From NCBI GenBank assembly GCA_963814955.1, contig CAWFEX010000015.1:682001-746000 (forward strand): 64,000 bases of DNA. The letters are read 5' to 3'. Both the position numbers and the translations under genes were made by a program. Of this stretch, positions 26,010-34,651 are shown piece after piece; positions within the stretch are counted from its first letter, which is position 1, and every line of letters begins with the position of its first letter. The notes beneath the pieces were generated by a model. That model was not told where the DNA came from. It made no database searches and worked only from the letters and a program-made list of their open reading frames with translations. The DNA comes from DATCJA01 sp963814955. Lineage in GTDB: Bacteria > Acidobacteriota > Vicinamibacteria > Vicinamibacterales > UBA2999.

Positions 26010-27461
26010 TTATCCCGGCAGAGACCACATCCTCCCAAACAGCGCAGTCACAGGTACTTCGCGGAGAGCACGATGGGCCGCAAAGTATCCACACATTCCA
26101 TGTACCCCAACACCCGGAGGCGTGGCCGCAGAGCAGATATACAGGCCGCGGACCGGAGTGGAGTACGTGCGCCAGGTGGGCCGCGTAAACAGTTGAGACA
26201 ACATCGCGGCGCCTGATCCAATGTCGCCACCCACGTAATTGGGATTGCGGTGTTCGAAATCTCGCGGCCGCATCACCGCGCGAGCGAGCACGCGATCGCG
26301 AAAGCCAGGTGCGAATCGCTCGATCTGCGCTTCAATGCGCGGCATCATGTCCACTTCGGACGCGTGCGGCACGTGACAATACGTCCATGCGATGTGCCGT
26401 CCGCTCGGCGCCCGTGACGGGTCGAAGAGCGTCGGTTGGACGACAAGCGTGAAGGGCCGCTCGGGCGCTGTTCCGCTCCAGGCTTCGCGCTCGCCGGACG
26501 CAATTTCCTCAAAGGTTCCGCCGAGATGAACGGTGCCGGCTCGAGCACATTCCGCGTGTCGCCACGGAATCGGGCCATCGAGTGCCCAATCGACTTTGTA
26601 AACACCCATGCCGTACCGGAAACGCTCCAAAGCCCGCCGATAGCGCGGGGGAAACCGACCACCAGCCATGCGAAGGAGCGGCCCGGGCGAAAGATCGCAC
26701 AAGACAGCCTTCGCGGGGGGCAGATCGTCGAGCGAACCGACTGGCATTCCCGTGACGATCTCGCCGCCCAGCGAGCGCAGATGGGCTGCCAGCGCATCTG
26801 CGAGGCGTTGGGCACCCCCACGCGGCAGACACCATCCGGATACATGCGCAACGATGTTGAGAGCCAGGCCGATGCCGGCCGTCGGGCTCATCTCGAGCGG
26901 GAGCATGCCGTGCGCCGCCATGCCGGCGAACAGCGCGCGCGCGCGCGAACCTGAGAATGCGCTTCGCGCCACACCATCGGCGGATCGGATGGCCTGCATA
27001 CCAAAGCGGCCAAACGCAACCGGGTGCTGCGGCCATCTCAGCGGACCGAGCACCGACATTTCCAGCTTCGGCCAGTCTTCCACGAACGGTCCGTAGAGTG
27101 TCCGGTACGCGGCTGCATCAGCGCCGAATCCGGCAGCCGTGCGTTCAACCGATTTGTGGACGACCGCGACTTCCGCATCATCGAACGGATGCGCAACCAT
27201 CGCATCCGGCTCGACCCATTGGAGACCATGCGCGTGAAGCGGCAGGGTTCGAAACAGCGGCGAGCCGACCGCAAAGGGATGAACGGCCGAACACACGTCG
27301 TGAACGAAGCCGGGTAACGTCAACTCCGCCGATTGACATCCGCCGCCAATCCGATCGCGCGCCTCGAACACACCCACCTTGCGACCGGTCTGGGCAATCA
27401 CGATTGCGGCAGCGAGGCCGTTCGGACCCGAACCGACGACGACGGCGTCGAACGTGCTCAC
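26010..27461 (-). CDS. Phytoene-dehydrogenase-like FAD oxidoreductase
   Basis: 483-residue FAD-dependent oxidoreductase of the CrtI/RetSat group. Seen: FDAVVVGSGPNGLAAAIVIA and FEARDRIGGGCQSAELTLPG (dinucleotide loop and the Glu/GG motif), VSGWCLPRGGAQRLADALAA, and a C-terminal FAD-closing region RGLYICSAATPPGVGVHGMC. Family members desaturate or isomerise isoprenoid-like substrates, but no carotenoid genes are nearby, so the substrate is open. The start overlaps the preceding monooxygenase stop by four bases. Confidence 0.9.
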   Translation of the reverse strand: MSTFDAVVVGSGPNGLAAAIVIAQTGRKVGVFEARDRIGGGCQSAELTLPGFVHDVCSAVHPFAVGSPLFRTLPLHAHGLQWVEPDAMVAHPFDDAEVAVVHKSVERTAAGFGADAAAYRTLYGPFVEDWPKLEMSVLGPLRWPQHPVAFGRFGMQAIRSADGVARSAFSGSRARALFAGMAAHGMLPLEMSPTAGIGLALNIVAHVSGWCLPRGGAQRLADALAAHLRSLGGEIVTGMPVGSLDDLPPAKAVLCDLSPGPLLRMAGGRFPPRYRRALERFRYGMGVYKVDWALDGPIPWRHAECARAGTVHLGGTFEEIASGEREAWSGTAPERPFTLVVQPTLFDPSRAPSGRHIAWTYCHVPHASEVDMMPRIEAQIERFAPGFRDRVLARAVMRPRDFEHRNPNYVGGDIGSGAAMLSQLFTRPTWRTYSTPVRGLYICSAATPPGVGVHGMCGYFAAHRALREVPVTALFGRMWSLPG

Positions 27462-29005
27462 ACCGGCGACTCGTCGGCGGACAACTGAGTCAGCCCGCGT
27501 TCCACGAAATACCGCGTCAAGCGTTCAGGATCCGCGTGGGAATCGATCAGCGCGACATACCCGTCCGGGCGAATGAGATAAAGAGTCCCGAAGCGAAGTC
27601 CCGCGGCACGCATGCCCGGCTGCCACTCGAAGACGTGGAGCGGAAGCCGAAGTCGCCCGCATGCTTCGCTCAGACGCGACTCGTGTCGCCCGTACACGTG
27701 AACCTGCCAGCGCAACGACGTGAGCGGTTCGAAGTTGTCTCTTTCCGCCGCGATTCGGACCCATGGCAGGCGATCGCCGCCTCGAACGCCGCCGGCTCCG
27801 CCGGCACTCAGTGAGCTGGTGCGGTAGTTGACGCCGATCTGAGACACGGTTCGAAACACGAAACGGCGCACCGGCGGAACCAGGAACAACAACGGCGCCA
27901 ATCGCGGTACGACTCTGGTTCGCACGAATCCGGCGACCGGCCCCTGTTTCGTCACAATCGTGAACACCCGGTCGGTTGTCGCGACGAGACGACGCGCGAA
28001 TGCGATCCGTTCGGGTTCGTATGTATCGAGCAGGGCGCCGGCCGCATTCCCCTTCAAGACCGCGGCGAGCTTCCACGCCAGGTTGACTGCGTCGGCGATG
28101 CCGGTATTCATCCCCTGGCCGCCGACCGGACTGTGGATATGGGCGGCATCGCCGAGCAGGAACGTGCGTCCTTCGCGAAATCGCGAGGCGACCCGGTGAT
28201 GCACGTGGTACGTCGAGAACCAGTTCACCTTCAGGACCTCGAGACCGAGGTGAGCGATCGCGCGTCCGCGCACGTCCTCGAAGCCCAGAGGACGTTCATC
28301 CGTCGGCGGCCGAAGCACCGTTCCAACGAGCCTCACGCGGTTGCGTCCCTTCAGAGGAAAGACCAGCACAAAATCGGCTTCCTCGATATCGACGTGCAGT
28401 TCGTGATCGGTCGCGGGTCCGGCCGCCTCCACGTCCGCGACATAGAACAGACCCGCATACGTTCCGCCTGGAAAACCCACTCCAAGGTGTTCACGCACCG
28501 TAGACGAGGCGCCATCGCATCCTGCGAGGTAGGTAGCGTCGCACACTTCCTCGGCGCCGTTCGAATGCCTCAACGTCGCTCGAACACCTGCGGCGTGTTC
28601 GCGAAAATGAATGAGCTCCGTCTCGTGTTCGACGTGTACGCCCATGGTTTTCAAGCGCTCGATCAGCAGCCGCTCATGCGCGTCCTGTGGAAAGACCAGA
28701 ACGAAATCGTATGGACTCAGTCCCCGGCCGATCCGCTGAAAGGGAATCCGGGCGGTTTTCGAGCCTCTTACCCAGAAATTGGCGCCCGCGATCTTCACGC
28801 CGCCGGCGACGACTGAGTCGGCTAGTCCAATCTGACGATAGAACTCCAGGGTGCGCACCTGCACCGCCAGAGCGCGCGAGGTCGTGCCAGGCTCAGCGCT
28901 CTTGTCGATGATCCGGACGTGCACTCCGAGCTTCGTCAGCCAAAGGCCAAGGACGAGGCCAGTCGGCCCGGCTCCGACGATCAAGACGGGCGAGCTCGTC
29001 ATCAT
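27458..29005 (-). CDS. FAD-dependent aromatic monooxygenase-like protein (PheA/MhpA type)
   Basis: 515-residue class A flavoprotein monooxygenase: PVLIVGAGPTGLVLGLWLTK (GxGxxG), TYLAGCDGASSTVREHLG (DG motif) and GRTFLLGDAAHIHSPVGGQG with the GD motif, followed by the substrate domain and a thioredoxin-like C-terminal tail. Normally hydroxylates aromatic or polyketide substrates with NAD(P)H. It overlaps the phytoene-dehydrogenase-like gene, so the two likely serve one pathway. Met 29002 is an equally good start. Confidence 0.9.
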   Translation of the reverse strand: MMTSSPVLIVGAGPTGLVLGLWLTKLGVHVRIIDKSAEPGTTSRALAVQVRTLEFYRQIGLADSVVAGGVKIAGANFWVRGSKTARIPFQRIGRGLSPYDFVLVFPQDAHERLLIERLKTMGVHVEHETELIHFREHAAGVRATLRHSNGAEEVCDATYLAGCDGASSTVREHLGVGFPGGTYAGLFYVADVEAAGPATDHELHVDIEEADFVLVFPLKGRNRVRLVGTVLRPPTDERPLGFEDVRGRAIAHLGLEVLKVNWFSTYHVHHRVASRFREGRTFLLGDAAHIHSPVGGQGMNTGIADAVNLAWKLAAVLKGNAAGALLDTYEPERIAFARRLVATTDRVFTIVTKQGPVAGFVRTRVVPRLAPLLFLVPPVRRFVFRTVSQIGVNYRTSSLSAGGAGGVRGGDRLPWVRIAAERDNFEPLTSLRWQVHVYGRHESRLSEACGRLRLPLHVFEWQPGMRAAGLRFGTLYLIRPDGYVALIDSHADPERLTRYFVERGLTQLSADESPV

Positions 29006-29048
29006 CGCTGGTTCACACGAAGGGTGTTACGGGCGCAATGGAAGCCTG

Positions 29049-29097
29049 GGCGCGCGGAGCGCGCCAAGAAGACACTGCCAACCAGGGTTGGTTTTAC
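29049..29097. repeat. GGCGCGCGGAGCGCGCC / GTTTTAC repeat, short copy
   Basis: Reads GGCGCGCGGAGCGCGCCAAG, then ACACTGCCAACC, an inverted CCAACCAGGGTTGG and terminal GTTTTAC. Longer copies are at 33417-33510 (reversed) and 39603-39687. The TAA inside the terminal GTTTTAC, read on the minus strand, is the stop codon of the small membrane protein at 29094. Confidence 0.8.
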
Positions 29098-29384
29098 GGA
29101 ATCGACCGGGGTTGCGCGCCGCCTCTCGTAGTCCCGACGCGGCCGAAGCGTAGTGGGTCCTGCGGCACGCCGTGCGGTCGTGCGCGTCCGTCGCGGCGCA
29201 AACCACGTCGCCGATATCGCCAGACCGCTACACCTGCGATTACACTCACAGCCGTAACGGTGACCGCGCTCCAGATGAGCGCCACGCGTGCGGCGTCGCG
29301 CGCGCGCTGCTCGATGAGCTGGATCCGGTAACCGATACGAAGGAGGGTCTTGTCGATTTCGCTACGAATGATGTCGGATTCCAT
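29094..29384 (-). CDS. Small single-helix membrane protein
   Basis: 96-residue protein: a charged, coiled-coil-prone N-terminus (MESDIIRSEIDKTLLRIGYR, then QLIEQRARDAARVALI), one transmembrane helix (SAVTVTAVSVIAGVAVWRY) and a basic Arg/Gly-rich tail. Its ATG abuts the stop of the Rieske oxidoreductase, indicating coupled translation. The stop codon is supplied by the dispersed repeat, so the tail may have been rewritten when the repeat arrived. Function unknown. Confidence 0.6.
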   Translation of the reverse strand: MESDIIRSEIDKTLLRIGYRIQLIEQRARDAARVALIWSAVTVTAVSVIAGVAVWRYRRRGLRRDGRARPHGVPQDPLRFGRVGTTRGGAQPRSIP

Positions 29385-30935
29385 TCAGCCTCGCCTTTTC
29401 GCCGCGACGGCATCTTCAACTTCGGTTCTCTGCAGCGCTTGAATCGCAGGGCCGTTCACGGCGTGCCCATCGACGTGAAACCGTGAACCGTGACAGGGGC
29501 AATCCCACGTCTTCTCGACCGAGTTCCACCGCACGACACAGCCGAGGTGAGTGCAGACCGCTGACCGTTCATGGAGCTGTCCGTCTTCATCTCGATAGAC
29601 GGCGACCTTCCCGGCCCCGCGCCGAAGAATCGCCCCTTCGCCCGGCGGGATCTCCGATACATCCCTCACGTCACCCGCGGTCACGAGATCGGCGTATTGC
29701 GCGGCGACATTCAAGTTCTCCTTTGCGAATTCCTTGATGGAACCGAGCGTCTTGCGGGAGGGATCGTACAGGCGAGCCCAGTCATTCTCGCGGCCCAGAA
29801 TGAGATCCGTGAGCAGGACTCCGGCGATCGTACCGTGCGTCATTCCGTTGCCGGAGTCCCCGGTCGCGATGAAGACATTCTCGCTGTCGAGGGGATTGCG
29901 CCCGATAAGCGCGAGACCATCGACAGGTTCCATGACCTGTCCCGACCACTGAAACTCGAACGTTGTTGCCGGTGGGAAACGTTCACGCGTCCAAGCCTCC
30001 AGCCGTTTGAATCGGTCCTCGCCGTCGTTGGCCTGGCCCGTTTTGTGGTCTTCGCCGCCCACAATCAACACGTCCTCACGCTCGTTGAGGCGCTGGACGC
30101 GGAGATAGTGGTACGGATCCGCAGTGTCCCAGACCAGGATCTGTGGCATGGTGCCACGCGGTACTCGAGCACCTACCACGAAGGTCCGGTACGCGGCCTG
30201 TTTCGTGTGAATCGCCACTAAGTCATTGACAGGAGAGTTGGTGGCTACCACGACAGCGGCACAGGAGACAACGCCGCGAGCGGTCTCGACGCGCGCCTGC
30301 TTGCCCCCCTGTATTTTGATGGCTTGAGTTTTGTTGTAGATGCGAGCTCCCGCTCGCTTGGCGGCCACGCTTACACCGTTCAGATAGTTGAGAACGTGGA
30401 ATTGTCCTTGCCGAGGAAATCGCAAGGCGGGTCCGGTATCGAAGGAGGCGATCGGCACCCGTTCTACACGCGACACCGCCGTGAGTCCTACTCGATGAGC
30501 GGCCTCCAATTCGTCGTCGAGTGGCCGGACGTCGTCTCCGGGCGGGACGAACAGATAGCCATCCAGCCGTGTGAAGTCGCAGTCGATGCCTTCATCCTGA
30601 ACGATGCGTTCGATCTGATCGATGGCGGCCGCGTGGCTTCCGGCAGCCAGCCTGGCGCCCTCGCGCCCGTGCAGCCGCTCGAGGTTATAGAAACGATCGT
30701 CGAGGGCGCTCACGAGATGTGCCGTGGTCCGGCACGTTTCACCTCCTGCGGTCGGTCCGTCGTCGAGGACGATTGCGCTCTTACCTTGTTTGGCTAGGAG
30801 GTACGCGGTGGTCAAACCCGCGATGCCCGCACCGATGATGCACACGTCGGCGTTCGCACCGGCCTGTAGTTGTGGTTCATCGGGAACAGTCGCCGTGGCC
30901 ATCCAGACAGAAGTCGTTTGTCCGTTGTCGGTCAT
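29385..30935 (-). CDS. FAD-dependent oxidoreductase with C-terminal Rieske domain
   Basis: 516 residues from ATG 30935 (MTDNGQTTSVWMATATVPDE). A DAO-type FAD domain occupies about 1-400: ADVCIIGAGIAGLTTAYLLA, VVATNSPVN, and IATGDSGNGMTHGTIAGVLL. The C-terminal 90 residues are a Rieske [2Fe-2S] domain with complete ligands CTHLGCVV and CPCHGSRF. Such fusions couple flavin chemistry to an iron-sulfur centre, but the substrate of this group is unknown. It precedes the small membrane protein with adjoining codons. Confidence 0.93.
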   Translation of the reverse strand: MTDNGQTTSVWMATATVPDEPQLQAGANADVCIIGAGIAGLTTAYLLAKQGKSAIVLDDGPTAGGETCRTTAHLVSALDDRFYNLERLHGREGARLAAGSHAAAIDQIERIVQDEGIDCDFTRLDGYLFVPPGDDVRPLDDELEAAHRVGLTAVSRVERVPIASFDTGPALRFPRQGQFHVLNYLNGVSVAAKRAGARIYNKTQAIKIQGGKQARVETARGVVSCAAVVVATNSPVNDLVAIHTKQAAYRTFVVGARVPRGTMPQILVWDTADPYHYLRVQRLNEREDVLIVGGEDHKTGQANDGEDRFKRLEAWTRERFPPATTFEFQWSGQVMEPVDGLALIGRNPLDSENVFIATGDSGNGMTHGTIAGVLLTDLILGRENDWARLYDPSRKTLGSIKEFAKENLNVAAQYADLVTAGDVRDVSEIPPGEGAILRRGAGKVAVYRDEDGQLHERSAVCTHLGCVVRWNSVEKTWDCPCHGSRFHVDGHAVNGPAIQALQRTEVEDAVAAKRRG

Positions 30936-31104
30936 CGCAACACCCTTGCGCATTGAACATTGGAACTTAGCTCGACAGTCGTCAAGAGCACGCGACGGGT
31001 ACCCAAGCAATGCCGACGCCGTACGGCCCGCCGATCAACCTGCGCCCGACTTGCGATAGGATGCGACTCATCAGAAAGCACTCCTGCCAACAAGGAGCAC
31101 AAGA

Positions 31105-32175
31105 ATGAAGCGAACGTTGTTCGTCGCCCGCTCCGGCGCAATCCTGACCATCGCCATCGCCATTGTCGGCATTCACGCTGCCGAAGCGCAGCCGCGCACG
31201 TCGCCTCGTTATGAGGCCGACCTTGCCTGGCCGAAGCCGTTACCGAATCGCTGGGTGCTCGGAGGGTTGGGCGGATTGTGCGTCGACGCTCAGGGTCACG
31301 TGTTCATCCTCAATCGACAGGACGTGCTCGACGGCGAGCTGAGCTCCGGACGACTGGCGCCTCCCATCATCGAGTTCGACGCGCAGGGCAACGTGGTCAA
31401 TTCCTGGGGTGATTTGAAGCTGCTCGATGCAAGACTCCATTCCTGCCACGTGGACGGCGACAACAACATCTGGATCGCGAGCGCCCCATCCGGCATGGTG
31501 CAGAAATACACGCACGACGGCAGCAAGCTCCTTCTCCAGATCGGCAAGAAGGGCGTCGTCGATTCGTCAGATGGCACCGTCAAAGGCAAGCCGCTCAATT
31601 CGAATGGCCCAATCTTCTTCATGCCGTCCAGCATCTATGTCGACCGGCAGAATGGAGATGTGTACGTCTCGGACGGAGAGGGGGCGGGCGGTAATCGCCG
31701 CATCGCGGTGTTCGATGCCCGCGGCACGTTTCTGCGTCAATGGCAACCGGAAGGCATGGAAACCGTGCACTGCATGACCATCGGCAAGGATCGCCTCGTG
31801 TATGTCTGCAACCGCGTGGGATCGCGGATTCACGTTTACGACACGATGGGCACCTTCAAGCGCGCCATCGAGGTACCGTGGACGCCAGTGACGCCGCCGA
31901 GCGGCGGTGCGACCTCGTATTTCGGCGGCTCGACCGTGGCGATCGACTTCTCGCCCGACCAGCGCCTCCTCTTCGTCATCAATCAGAACAACGCGCAAAT
32001 CGAGATGATCGACCGCGAAACCGGGAAGATCGTCGGGAGCTTCGGACGTCCAGGAAACTTTCCCGGGCAATTCAACCAGCCGCACGGGATCGCCGTCGAT
32101 TCACAGGGCAACGTCTACATTGCCGAGAACCGCGGCAGGAGAGTGCACAGGTTCATTCCCGAAGTCCGGCGCTGA
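31105..32175 (+). CDS. Secreted NHL-repeat beta-propeller protein
   Basis: 356 residues, signal peptide MKRTLFVARSGAILTIAIAI...AEAQ after an AAGGAG ribosome site. NHL blades follow: GLGGLCVDAQGHVFILNRQD, VDGDNNIWIASAPSGMVQKY, SIYVDRQNGDVYVSDGEGAG and PHGIAVDSQGNVYIAENRGR. A six-bladed propeller is expected. Related to peptidyl-glycine lyase propellers by fold, but no catalytic assignment is justified. A second NHL protein lies at 58656-59733. Confidence 0.9.
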   Translation: MKRTLFVARSGAILTIAIAIVGIHAAEAQPRTSPRYEADLAWPKPLPNRWVLGGLGGLCVDAQGHVFILNRQDVLDGELSSGRLAPPIIEFDAQGNVVNSWGDLKLLDARLHSCHVDGDNNIWIASAPSGMVQKYTHDGSKLLLQIGKKGVVDSSDGTVKGKPLNSNGPIFFMPSSIYVDRQNGDVYVSDGEGAGGNRRIAVFDARGTFLRQWQPEGMETVHCMTIGKDRLVYVCNRVGSRIHVYDTMGTFKRAIEVPWTPVTPPSGGATSYFGGSTVAIDFSPDQRLLFVINQNNAQIEMIDRETGKIVGSFGRPGNFPGQFNQPHGIAVDSQGNVYIAENRGRRVHRFIPEVRR

Positions 32176-32329
32176 CTACGACGAATGCGAGGACGACGAG
32201 CGAACGCGGGATTTCAAGACGGGCAGGAGGAACCATCCCGACCGTGCTACCATCCCGCGTCGAGCGGCGGCGGACGCACGGCAGCCAAGCGCTCGCGCGT
32301 GATACGCACCGCTAAATCGGAGGGCCGGT

Positions 32330-33367
32330 ATGAGGTTGTTTCTCGCGGCGCTCATCCTGATAGCCGGGGCGATTCCGAGCGGGGCACAGTGGGTAGATCG
32401 TCCGACTCCGGGCATTCCACGCAAACCCGACGGCAAGCCCGATCTGACTACACCCGCGCCGCGGGGGCCTGACGGCAAGCCCGATTTGACGGGCGTCTGG
32501 AACGGACCGGTTCCCGAAATCGACTTCGACCCCGCGAACGCCCAGCCCTGGGTGAACGACCTCATCCGGCAGCGTGGGTCCGATTACCACAGAGGGCGTC
32601 CGTTGTATCAGTGCCTGCCGAACGGGCCCGAGGCTGACAGATCTGCCGGATGGAAGCGTCTTCTCCAGACACCGACCGCCATCGCAATTCTGAACGAGGA
32701 CCTCACCTATCGCGTAATCCATATGGACGGCCGCGAACTGGAGGCGAACCCGGCGCCAAGCTGGATGGGATATTCAGTTGGACGCTGGGATGGCGATACG
32801 CTCGTCGTCGACAGTAACGGATTCAACGACAAGACATGGTTGAGCCGCTACGGACAGCCGCATACAGAGAAACTGCGCGTGACCGAGCGCTACCGGCGCA
32901 CAGACTTCGGCCACCTGCAGATACAGGTGACCTTCACAGACCCAGGTGCATACTCCAAGTCCTGGGGCTTTACGGCGCAGATGGCGCTGGCCGCGGATAC
33001 GGAGATGCTCGAATCGGTTTGCGAACGCAGCAGCGACCAGTGGGGCGGCAGCCTTTCGGATGCGGCAACCGCGGCGCCGACCGTTACCCAGGACGTGCTG
33101 GCGCGGTACGTCGGCGTCTACAACGGGATGTACCTGACGAACAAGCGCACCATCGAAGTGTCGCTCTCAGGCGGCCAGCTAGTCGCCAAAATCATCGGCG
33201 CCGCAGCCATCGATGGCGGTGAGACGCGGCCGTTGGTGCCGCGAACTCAGACGCTGTTCGAAGGGCTGGGCATCGGCTATCAATTCATCGTCGACGACAA
33301 GGGAGTGGCGACGGACCTCGTGGAGATTCACAATTCGGGTCGGTCGCGGTTCCCGCGCCAGCGGTAA
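32330..33367 (+). CDS. Secreted 'DGKPDLTG' family protein, tandem copy 1
   Basis: 345 residues, function unknown. Signal peptide MRLFLAALILIAGAIPSGAQ, then the family head TPGIPRKPDGKPDLTTPAPR and GPDGKPDLTGVWNGP. Core: QTPTAIAILNEDLTYRVIHM, PSWMGYSVGRWDGDTLVVDS and NGFNDKTWL, then TERYRRTDFGHLQIQVTF. A C-terminal beta domain (about 240-345) is unique to this pair. It is highly similar to the next gene, and both start after TAAATCGGAGGG. Other relatives are at 24775, 49816 and 63025. Confidence 0.87.
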   Translation: MRLFLAALILIAGAIPSGAQWVDRPTPGIPRKPDGKPDLTTPAPRGPDGKPDLTGVWNGPVPEIDFDPANAQPWVNDLIRQRGSDYHRGRPLYQCLPNGPEADRSAGWKRLLQTPTAIAILNEDLTYRVIHMDGRELEANPAPSWMGYSVGRWDGDTLVVDSNGFNDKTWLSRYGQPHTEKLRVTERYRRTDFGHLQIQVTFTDPGAYSKSWGFTAQMALAADTEMLESVCERSSDQWGGSLSDAATAAPTVTQDVLARYVGVYNGMYLTNKRTIEVSLSGGQLVAKIIGAAAIDGGETRPLVPRTQTLFEGLGIGYQFIVDDKGVATDLVEIHNSGRSRFPRQR

Positions 33368-33416
33368 CCCCGTTCAGCGTGTTACCATCCGGCCGTCGAG
33401 CGGCGGTGGCGACGAC

Positions 33417-33510
33417 AAACCAGCCAAGGGCTCGACCTTGATACTGTTGTTTGCGGGCGGAGCCCTTGGCTGGTTGGCAGTATCTGCTTGGCGCGCTCTG
33501 CGCGCGTAAA
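33417..33510. repeat. GCCAAGGGC...GCCCTTGGC / GGCGCGC repeat, reversed copy
   Basis: Reverse orientation of the element at 39603-39687: AAACCAGCCAAGGGC, a variable loop, GCCCTTGGCTGGTTGGCAG, TATCTGCTTGGCGCGCTCTG and CGCGCG. It separates the tandem paralogs and ends a few bases before the ribosome site of the second. Confidence 0.85.
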
Positions 33511-33522
33511 TCGGAGGGCTGT

Positions 33523-34584
33523 ATGAGGCTGTTTCTCGCGGCGCTCACTCTGGTGGTGACAGCCACCCCGGCCACAGCGCAGTGGATTGATCGGAAGACG
33601 CCGGGCATTCCCCGCAACCCGGACGGCAAGCCCAACCTTACGGCGCCCGCGCCCCGTGGTCCCGACGGAAAGCCTGATTTGAATGGGGTGTGGAACGGGC
33701 CGGCCCCTCAGGCCCGTCCCGAGGTGGCCGACCTCCAGCCGGCGGTCATGGACCTCGCCCGCAAGCACCAGCAGGATTACTACAAGGCGCGTCCCACCTA
33801 TCAATGCCGGCCGGCCGGGCCCGAGGCGGAGAAGTTTGGCGGGTGGAAGCGCATCATTCAGACGCCAACCGCCATCGCAATTCTGAACGACGACCTCACC
33901 TATCGCATCATCCACATGGACGGCCGCCAGCTGGAAGCCAACCCCGCGCCAAGCTGGATGGGGTACTCGGTGGGGCGCTGGGAAGGCGACACGCTCGTCG
34001 TCGACAGTAACGGATTCAACGACAAGACATGGGCGAGCCGCTATGGGGTCACACACACGGAGGCGCTGCGGGTGACGGAACGCTACCGGCGTTCCGACTT
34101 CGGCCACCTGCAATACGAGGTCACCTATAACGATCCACGCGCGTACACGAAGCCGTGGAGCTTCAAGTCGGATATGCAGCTGGCCGCCGATACGGAAATG
34201 CTCGAAGCGATCTGCGAAAAGAGCAGCGAGGAATGGGCCGGCACCCTCTCGGATGCCTCGAGTACGGGGGTGAAGGTCGCGCCCGAAGTGCTGGCGCGGT
34301 ACGTCGGCGTCTACAGAGGGATTTACAGCGGCAAGGAGCGGACGTATGAAGTCTCGCTCTCCAACGGTGCTTTGATCGCGACGATCCTTGGCGATGACGT
34401 CGAGGGAGGCCTAGGTGCCGCCGGCCTCGACGATGGCGCGCCGCGACCGCTGATGGCGCTCTCCGACACCGTGTTCGAAGGCCTGGGGCTCGGTTATCAG
34501 TTCGTTGTAGACGGCAAGGGCGTGGCCACGCATCTCATAGTGGTCCACATCTCCGGCCCGTACAAATACGCACGCATCAAGTAG
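33523..34584 (+). CDS. Secreted 'DGKPDLNG' family protein, tandem copy 2
   Basis: 353 residues from ATG 33523, with GGAGGG ribosome site. Signal peptide MRLFLAALTLVVTATPATAQ. Head KTPGIPRNPDGKPNLTAPAP and RGPDGKPDLNGVWNGP; core QTPTAIAILNDDLTYRIIHM and GRWEGDTLVVDSNGFNDKTW. The C-terminal beta domain resembles copy 1, with a glycine-rich insertion (GDDVEGGLGAAGLDDGAPRP). Products of a local duplication that also copied roughly 60 bases of upstream DNA. Exported; role unknown. Confidence 0.87.
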   Translation: MRLFLAALTLVVTATPATAQWIDRKTPGIPRNPDGKPNLTAPAPRGPDGKPDLNGVWNGPAPQARPEVADLQPAVMDLARKHQQDYYKARPTYQCRPAGPEAEKFGGWKRIIQTPTAIAILNDDLTYRIIHMDGRQLEANPAPSWMGYSVGRWEGDTLVVDSNGFNDKTWASRYGVTHTEALRVTERYRRSDFGHLQYEVTYNDPRAYTKPWSFKSDMQLAADTEMLEAICEKSSEEWAGTLSDASSTGVKVAPEVLARYVGVYRGIYSGKERTYEVSLSNGALIATILGDDVEGGLGAAGLDDGAPRPLMALSDTVFEGLGLGYQFVVDGKGVATHLIVVHISGPYKYARIK

Positions 34585-34612
34585 CGCCTCTAGCTCGTAT
34601 CGCGAACCGCAG

Positions 34613-34632
34613 GGGCCGGCGTTAGCCGGCCC
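34613..34632. terminator. Hairpin between convergent genes
   Basis: Perfect arms GGGCCGGC and GCCGGCCC around GTTA, followed by TTCGTGTCT. Placed between convergent stops. A near-identical hairpin occurs at 63915-63934, so it may also be a small repeat. Confidence 0.6.
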
Positions 34633-34651
34633 TTCGTGTCTCTGGCGGTGC

